This document shows positions 9,411-13,411 of a DNA stretch of 13,411 nt, in pieces. The notes beneath the pieces are model-generated. The model made no database searches and was not told the origin of the DNA. It saw only the letters and a program-made list of their open reading frames with translations. Numbering within the stretch: the first letter of the stretch is position 1; each line of letters begins with the position of its first letter. The position numbers and the translations under genes are program-made. Source of the stretch: Synergistaceae bacterium. Its GTDB lineage: Bacteria > Synergistota > Synergistia > Synergistales > Aminobacteriaceae. The DNA lies in the NCBI GenBank assembly GCA_017427625.1, contig JAFRSL010000249.1, forward strand, positions 1 through 13,411, read 5' to 3'.

Positions 9411-10903
9411 GACAATGCCTTTTCCGCGAATCTGTCGAATGCCGCTAACCCTTCAGTCGTCCTCTTATACACTCCGCTGTCCGTCAGCACCTGCGTGAAC
9501 ACATGGCCGACCTCATCACGTAGCATGTTCCTGACTTCTTGCTCGCCTTTGAGACCGTCATACTTCTTACGCAGCCCCTCATACCACGTTTCATGTGCCT
9601 CAAGTTCAGACGGAAGAGTCTCCCTTCCCTCAAGCCACGACGTACATATCTTCTCTAATGCTACCTTGAGCCTTGCAGGAAGCACAGCAAGCCCCATGAC
9701 CTCGATAAGCCCTATATTCTCCTTCTTGATGTGATGGACTTCAGCATGTGGATGGAATATTCCCAAAGGATGCTCCTCGCTGGTTCTGTTGTTGCGAAGT
9801 ACCAGATCAAGCTCGTAATCCTCTCCCTTACGCCTCGCAATGGGAGTGATCGTGTTATGAGGCTCACCGTCAGAATAAGCAAGTATTCCCGCCGACTCAT
9901 CAGTCCATTCTCGCCATGCTGACAGAACTCGGTCAGCAAGATTCACGAGTGCTTCAGGATTCCGTGAACGTAACCTTATCGCTGACATCGGCCATTTCAC
10001 GCGCCCTGCCTTGATTTCGGGGCTGCTTGTCGCGTATTCCTTCTCGACCGGAGCAACGGCCATAGCGAAAGTGTAGCGTCCTCCCTGATAGTGGTCATGT
10101 GAAAGTATTGAGCCTCCTACGATTGGAAGGTCTGCATTTGAACCGATGAAGTAATGCGGGAACATCTCAACGAATGCGAAGAGGTTTCCGAAAGTCTCAC
10201 GCGATATTAGCATAGGGACGTGATTCTCGTCGAGGACTATGCAGTGCTCGTTGTAGTAGCTGTAGGGCGAGTATTGGAAGTACCAGCGTTTTCCCTGCAA
10301 CGTTAAGGGGATCAGCCTGATGTTCTGGCGCGCTGGGTGCCCGTGATGGCCGTAGAAGCCCTCGTTCTCGCGGCAAAGCAAGCACTTCGGGTAACCTGTT
10401 GACTTTATGGTCTTGGCTTTGGCGATGTCGCGGGGGTCTTTTTCGGGCTTTGACATGTTGATTGTGATGTCTAGTTCGCCGAAGTCTGTCGTGGTCTTCC
10501 AGCAGATATTCTTTGCGGTTCGCTCGGAGCGAATGTAGTTCGACGAAACTCCAAGCCCGTAGAAGTAATCCGTAGCCTTTACGGGGGACTCTGCCCTCAA
10601 TGCCTCGAACTCCGCGATTACGTCTGACGGTCTCGGTGTCAGCGCGCCCATCAATTCGGTGTCAAGAAGATCACGTTCCGTCTCTGTGTTCTCGATGATG
10701 TTATTTTCGGCAGCCCAGTCGAGAATTTTTGCGAGGATTGAGTCGGGTGAGGCTGTGAAAGTTTCGTTGATGTCCTCAGTCTCGAACGAGTGAATCCCAA
10801 GAATGCCGATGAGTGAATTTGACGCCCATACTGAGTCTTCGGGGTTGATGAGCTTGTGATAGAGCGCAAAGTTTATGAGCCTGTTGATTTCGTGGTTTAC
10901 CAT
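9407..10903 (-). CDS. galT: UDP-glucose--hexose-1-phosphate uridylyltransferase (class II GalT)
   Basis: GalT exchanges UMP between UDP-glucose and galactose-1-phosphate in the Leloir pathway, in the cytosol. At 498 aa it matches the longer class II family typical of Firmicutes, not the roughly 350-aa E. coli type. Family landmarks are DYFYGLGVSSNYIRSERTAKN (112-132), YPKCLLC (171-177), HHGHPARQN (186-194), WYFQYSPYSYYNEHCI (207-222) and SHDHYQGG (268-275), where the His-X-His holds the uridylylated histidine. HPHAEVHHIKKENIGLIEVMG (384-404) is the conserved C-terminal block. The ATG has AAAGGAGG 11 nt upstream. It starts 47 nt after the EAL gene and overlaps rpn by 4 bp. No galK or galE is in the window. 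The gene looks intact. Confidence 0.96.
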   Translation of the reverse strand: MVNHEINRLINFALYHKLINPEDSVWASNSLIGILGIHSFETEDINETFTASPDSILAKILDWAAENNIIENTETERDLLDTELMGALTPRPSDVIAEFEALRAESPVKATDYFYGLGVSSNYIRSERTAKNICWKTTTDFGELDITINMSKPEKDPRDIAKAKTIKSTGYPKCLLCRENEGFYGHHGHPARQNIRLIPLTLQGKRWYFQYSPYSYYNEHCIVLDENHVPMLISRETFGNLFAFVEMFPHYFIGSNADLPIVGGSILSHDHYQGGRYTFAMAVAPVEKEYATSSPEIKAGRVKWPMSAIRLRSRNPEALVNLADRVLSAWREWTDESAGILAYSDGEPHNTITPIARRKGEDYELDLVLRNNRTSEEHPLGIFHPHAEVHHIKKENIGLIEVMGLAVLPARLKVALEKICTSWLEGRETLPSELEAHETWYEGLRKKYDGLKGEQEVRNMLRDEVGHVFTQVLTDSGVYKRTTEGLAAFDRFAEKALS

Positions 10904-10950
10904 GCGGAATATTGCCTCCTTTAGTGAAATATTTACGGGAATTTATGAGG

Positions 10951-12219
10951 CTATTTTACCGCATCAATTCCCCTTTCGAGCAAAAATATTTCATCGAGCC
11001 TCATTGGCTTCCCGAAGTAATATCCCTGAGCCTTGTCGAAGCCTATTGATTTCAGATATTCAAGCTGCTCGTCAGTCTCAACACCCTCAGCAAGTGCCTG
11101 CATTCCCATCAATCTTGCCATTTCGAGATTTGAGCTTATGATGTACTTTGCCTTTTCTGACTTGTTGATGTCGAAGCCGTGAAGAAATTTCATGTCGAAC
11201 TTTATCGTGTCGAAATTGTAATCCTTCAGGACGTTCAGCGATGAATACCCTGACCCGAAATCGTCCATCCATACTTCATACCCCATCGCCCTGAACTTCT
11301 CAATACCAAGATTCAGGACGGTGGTATCTTCTTCGTTGACGCTCTCAGTAATCTCGATCCTCATCATTCGGCGCGGAATCTTGCAGGCTTTCACAGCAGT
11401 CTCAATCTCGCGGATAATGTCGCAAAGTTCAAAGTCAAGCCTCGACAAGTTCACTGACACAGGAAGAATCGGAAGCCCCAACTCATTCCTTGTCCTGTAA
11501 TCCCTGCAAACCAGCTTCATAGCGTAAACATCAAGCTTGTGAATCTCCCTGTACTGTTCGAGAGTTGGGATAAATTCACCGGGAGAGATTATTCCGGCTT
11601 CGGGGTCATTCCATCGGGCTAAGGCTTCGGCCTCGCAGATTCTTCCCGTCGACAGCCTCACTATGGGCTGATAAAGGACGCTGATATATTCGCGTAAGAT
11701 TGCGGTGTCGAGTGTGTCAAGAATGTATTGCTGCAACGCCAATTCCCTGCTCATTCCGTCGTGGAACATGCAGGAGCTTACGGAGTGATTCTTTCGGATT
11801 GAATCGCAGGCGAGCTTTGCGCGGTCGCATGAGGAGCGTATATCGTCATTCTCGGAGGGGAAATATATTCCGGCCCTGAGTCTGAGCGTAACATTCTCGT
11901 GGAGTGAGTATAAATATTCCTGAACCGTGTCAATATTCATCTCGACGGTTGCCCAGTCGGTGAGGACAACGAAATTGTCATCGGAGAATCTTGCCAGAAG
12001 GTTTAAGCTGTCCTGTGAGAAAGTGCTGCCCAGAATAAGAGCGATCTCCTTCAGAATGTCATCGCCGCGCTCAAATCCGAAGCGTTTGTTGAACATCTTG
12101 AAGTTGTCGAGGTTGAACCAAACAACGGCGAGTCCTCCTGCGGTGATATTTCTTGCGCGTTCGTGGAAGCTGTCGCGTGTGAGGAGACCTGTCAGTCTGT
12201 CATTATTCGGGCAAAGCAT
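10951..12219 (-). CDS. c-di-GMP phosphodiesterase with degenerate GGDEF and intact EAL domain
   Basis: A 422-aa cytosolic protein without membrane segments or sensory domain. Residues 6-155 are a GGDEF fold (DRLTGLLTRDSF; LDNFKMFNKRFGFERGDDIL), but the signature reads FSDDN (78-82) instead of GGDEF, and Asn36 replaces the first metal-binding Asp. It should not make c-di-GMP, though it might bind GTP or serve as a dimer module. The EAL domain (about 172-417) looks active: EALARW (Glu198), Asn257 in VNLS, EITE (289-292), MDDFGSGYSSL with Asp319 and Asp320, Lys340, EGVE (Glu379) and QGYYFGKP (Gln398). It should hydrolyse c-di-GMP to pGpG. It starts 12 nt after the PPC gene with no visible Shine-Dalgarno, so coupled translation is likely. 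The neighbouring pilin-like gene fits c-di-GMP control of surface structures. Confidence 0.93.
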   Translation of the reverse strand: MLCPNNDRLTGLLTRDSFHERARNITAGGLAVVWFNLDNFKMFNKRFGFERGDDILKEIALILGSTFSQDSLNLLARFSDDNFVVLTDWATVEMNIDTVQEYLYSLHENVTLRLRAGIYFPSENDDIRSSCDRAKLACDSIRKNHSVSSCMFHDGMSRELALQQYILDTLDTAILREYISVLYQPIVRLSTGRICEAEALARWNDPEAGIISPGEFIPTLEQYREIHKLDVYAMKLVCRDYRTRNELGLPILPVSVNLSRLDFELCDIIREIETAVKACKIPRRMMRIEITESVNEEDTTVLNLGIEKFRAMGYEVWMDDFGSGYSSLNVLKDYNFDTIKFDMKFLHGFDINKSEKAKYIISSNLEMARLMGMQALAEGVETDEQLEYLKSIGFDKAQGYYFGKPMRLDEIFLLERGIDAVK

Positions 12220-12231
12220 GAAGTGTTTACA

Positions 12232-12657
12232 TCAATCCAAGAACTCGAAAAGGTTTAGGCCGACTTCCTCGTTGAATTTCCGTTCTACAGTGCCCTCGCT
12301 GACTTCAACAATCATCTCGCAGGTTGCGCTTACTCTTGCGGTGTTCAGATGTCCGCCGAAGACATGGCCGTCTTTGTCGCCAGCGCTCATGTGAATGTGT
12401 GAGTAAAATTCGCCGTCCTTCGTGGTGATCGTCCCCCATAGGCTGACTATTTCCGCAGGGAATGCGAAGTGATTGCGGTGGTATTTCTTCTCATCAACGT
12501 CGAAGAGTCCTACGTTGAAGTCATCGATTGCGCCGAGTGCTTTGACTTCAGCGAGGGTAATTTTCTCGTCCTCACAGAATTTCTTGAGGCTGGCCATTAT
12601 TTCCTCGCCTCTGTCTATTCGCACGAAGTATTTGTTTCCGAAACGTCTGAACTGCAT
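12232..12657 (-). CDS. PPC domain (DUF296) protein
   Basis: A 141-aa protein consisting of a single PPC domain (plants and prokaryotes conserved, DUF296). Landmarks are the N-terminal RRFGNKYFVRIDRGEEIM, LAEVKALGAIDDFNVGLFD, the SHIHMSAGDKDGHVFGGHL segment (86-104) with His87, His89 and His103, and a closing beta strand. In known structures the family forms trimers and these histidines can bind a metal. Bacterial members stand alone without the AT-hooks that plant members use to bind DNA; some are predicted DNA-binding, but their role is unsettled. The ATG has GGAGG 8 nt upstream. It lies 30 nt after the prepilin-like gene and 12 nt before the EAL gene, so the three are likely co-transcribed. 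Confidence 0.93.
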   Translation of the reverse strand: MQFRRFGNKYFVRIDRGEEIMASLKKFCEDEKITLAEVKALGAIDDFNVGLFDVDEKKYHRNHFAFPAEIVSLWGTITTKDGEFYSHIHMSAGDKDGHVFGGHLNTARVSATCEMIVEVSEGTVERKFNEEVGLNLFEFLD

Positions 12658-12687
12658 AATTATTTCCTCCTCATGAATGTTTTTGCC

Positions 12688-13311
12688 TCACTCAAAACTG
12701 AGAACTTTCATCCAAACTATATCGCTGTTAGTGTATATCTTACTGTTCTTTTTGTTCTCCTGAAGAAGTCCGAGAGATTTTGCACGCCCGGCAAATTTTT
12801 TCTTCATGCTGTTGTTGTCTACAACATAGCCTATAAACCATTGAGTTCTTTTCTCACTGCCTCCGTTATCTTCAAGAACATAACCGCCGTAAACAGAATC
12901 ATTTTTATTGTCGTTTTGTTTACGGTTTGTAGCAGTTACCCTGTCAGGATTCTCCATGTATCTTAGTATTTGTGATTTGAATGTTGATGAATCAATGATA
13001 TTCCCGTTTCTTTTTACCCTGCTGTCCCATAGTTCTTGCACTGGTGTCAAGTTATCATCGTTTTTCTGGTAAGCTGTACTCCATCTGACAAGGTAAGCTC
13101 CAGTGCTGCCCTTCTCAATTTTGTCTGTATTTTCGAGATACCATGCCGTTATTGCTGTCCTCAAATTACGCAAGTTGCTAATGACATTGCTTGCCTTTGC
13201 GGAACTTACAGCCTCCGTACTGCTCAACATCATCATCGCTGAGAGAATCCCAATCACCACGATAACAATCAACAGCTCCACAAGCGTGAAGCCCTTTCTA
13301 CCTTCCTTCAT
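12688..13311 (-). CDS. Type IV prepilin-like / pseudopilin protein
   Basis: A 207-aa protein with a class III signal: MKEGRKG then FTLVELLIVIVVIGILSAM. Prepilin peptidase should cut between Gly7 and Phe8, leaving Phe1 and Glu5 (Glu12 here) as needed for methylation and filament assembly. The hydrophobic helix (8-29) continues into an amphipathic helix to about residue 60. The C-terminal globular part is rich in Asn, Lys and Ser, lacks cysteines, and contains YGGYVLEDNGG and WFIGYVVDNN segments that are probably beta strands. It could be a type IV pilin, a minor pilin or a type II secretion pseudopilin; no assembly ATPase or platform gene is in view to decide. Base composition is clearly more AT-rich than in neighbouring genes. 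The ATG has AGGAGGG 6 nt upstream. Confidence 0.9.
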   Translation of the reverse strand: MKEGRKGFTLVELLIVIVVIGILSAMMMLSSTEAVSSAKASNVISNLRNLRTAITAWYLENTDKIEKGSTGAYLVRWSTAYQKNDDNLTPVQELWDSRVKRNGNIIDSSTFKSQILRYMENPDRVTATNRKQNDNKNDSVYGGYVLEDNGGSEKRTQWFIGYVVDNNSMKKKFAGRAKSLGLLQENKKNSKIYTNSDIVWMKVLSFE

Positions 13312-13340
13312 ATGAGTCCCTCCTGTTGTGTGTGTTAAAG

Positions 13341-13411
13341 CTATTCTACCGCACTTTCAGCCATAAGGCCACTGCATTGCCGCTTTATTCTGACCCTGAC
13401 ATTCCTCCTAG
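13341..13411 (-). CDS. Possible 3' end of an upstream gene
   Basis: One minus-strand frame stays open from the window edge for 23 codons to a TAG at 13341-13343 and ends with RQCSGLMAESAVE. The other two frames hit stops within the first few codons. The stop is 29 nt before the prepilin-like ATG, a spacing typical of an operon. The piece is too short to identify and might be chance; an AGGAGG at 13404-13409 has no well-spaced start after it. Confidence 0.3.
   Translation of the reverse strand, partial: RRNVRVRIKRQCSGLMAESAVE

Noticed and set aside
12469..12966. Plus-strand open frame of 165 codons with hydrophobic stretches
   Set aside because: It is antisense to the PPC and prepilin-like genes, both of which have clear family motifs; the hydrophobicity comes from the AT-rich opposite strand.
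13404..13409. Ribosome binding site of a small gene at the right edge
   Set aside because: The AGGAGG is followed by an ATG only 1-2 nt away whose frame stops after five codons; no well-spaced start exists.

Overview
All convincing genes in this window lie on the minus strand, so transcription runs from high to low coordinates. The window suggests a Gram-negative (diderm) bacterium of moderate GC, and I favour a gut- or anaerobe-associated member of the Synergistota. The reasons are an LptC-like LPS-export protein, a secreted ankyrin protein of a type I associate with that phylum, an Rpn-family nuclease, and pyrG beside unrecognised envelope proteins. The phylum is an inference from gene content only.

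First transcribed block (13411 to about 7404). It holds a possible 3' end of an unknown gene, a prepilin-like protein, a PPC/DUF296 protein, a protein with a degenerate GGDEF domain and an apparently intact EAL domain, galT of the Firmicutes-type (class II) family, an Rpn-family nuclease/transposase-like protein, and a DUF4432 aldose-epimerase-like protein. Gaps between genes run from -4 to 67 nt. The block ends at a strong Rho-independent hairpin (7416-7437). galT and the epimerase-like protein point to galactose or related sugar handling by the Leloir route. The rpn gene between them overlaps galT by 4 bp. The upstream part (pilin, PPC, EAL) could link c-di-GMP turnover to a surface filament, but this is only a neighbourhood argument.

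Spacer (7075-7462). This is the only gene-free stretch longer than 300 bases. It contains the terminator, a 43-codon open stretch with no start that may be a decayed gene end, and two perfect extended -10 promoter elements facing the next block.

Second block (7074 to 1 and beyond). It holds a membrane-anchored LysM x3 plus M23 (LytM) peptidase, pyrG (CTP synthase), two secreted proteins of unknown function, a small 51-61 aa protein, a secreted ankyrin-repeat protein and the start of an LptC-like gene that runs off the window. Genes are separated by 1-26 nt or overlap, except for an 84-nt gap before the ankyrin gene. Peptidoglycan hydrolase, CTP supply (CTP is needed for CMP-Kdo and phospholipids) and LPS transport make this look like a cell-envelope operon. 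Several genes here appear to use TTG starts backed by strong Shine-Dalgarno sequences.

I saw no tRNA, rRNA, CRISPR array or insertion-sequence ends. The parts least explained by known families are the two secreted proteins and the small protein between pyrG and the ankyrin gene, and the 7262-7437 segment.
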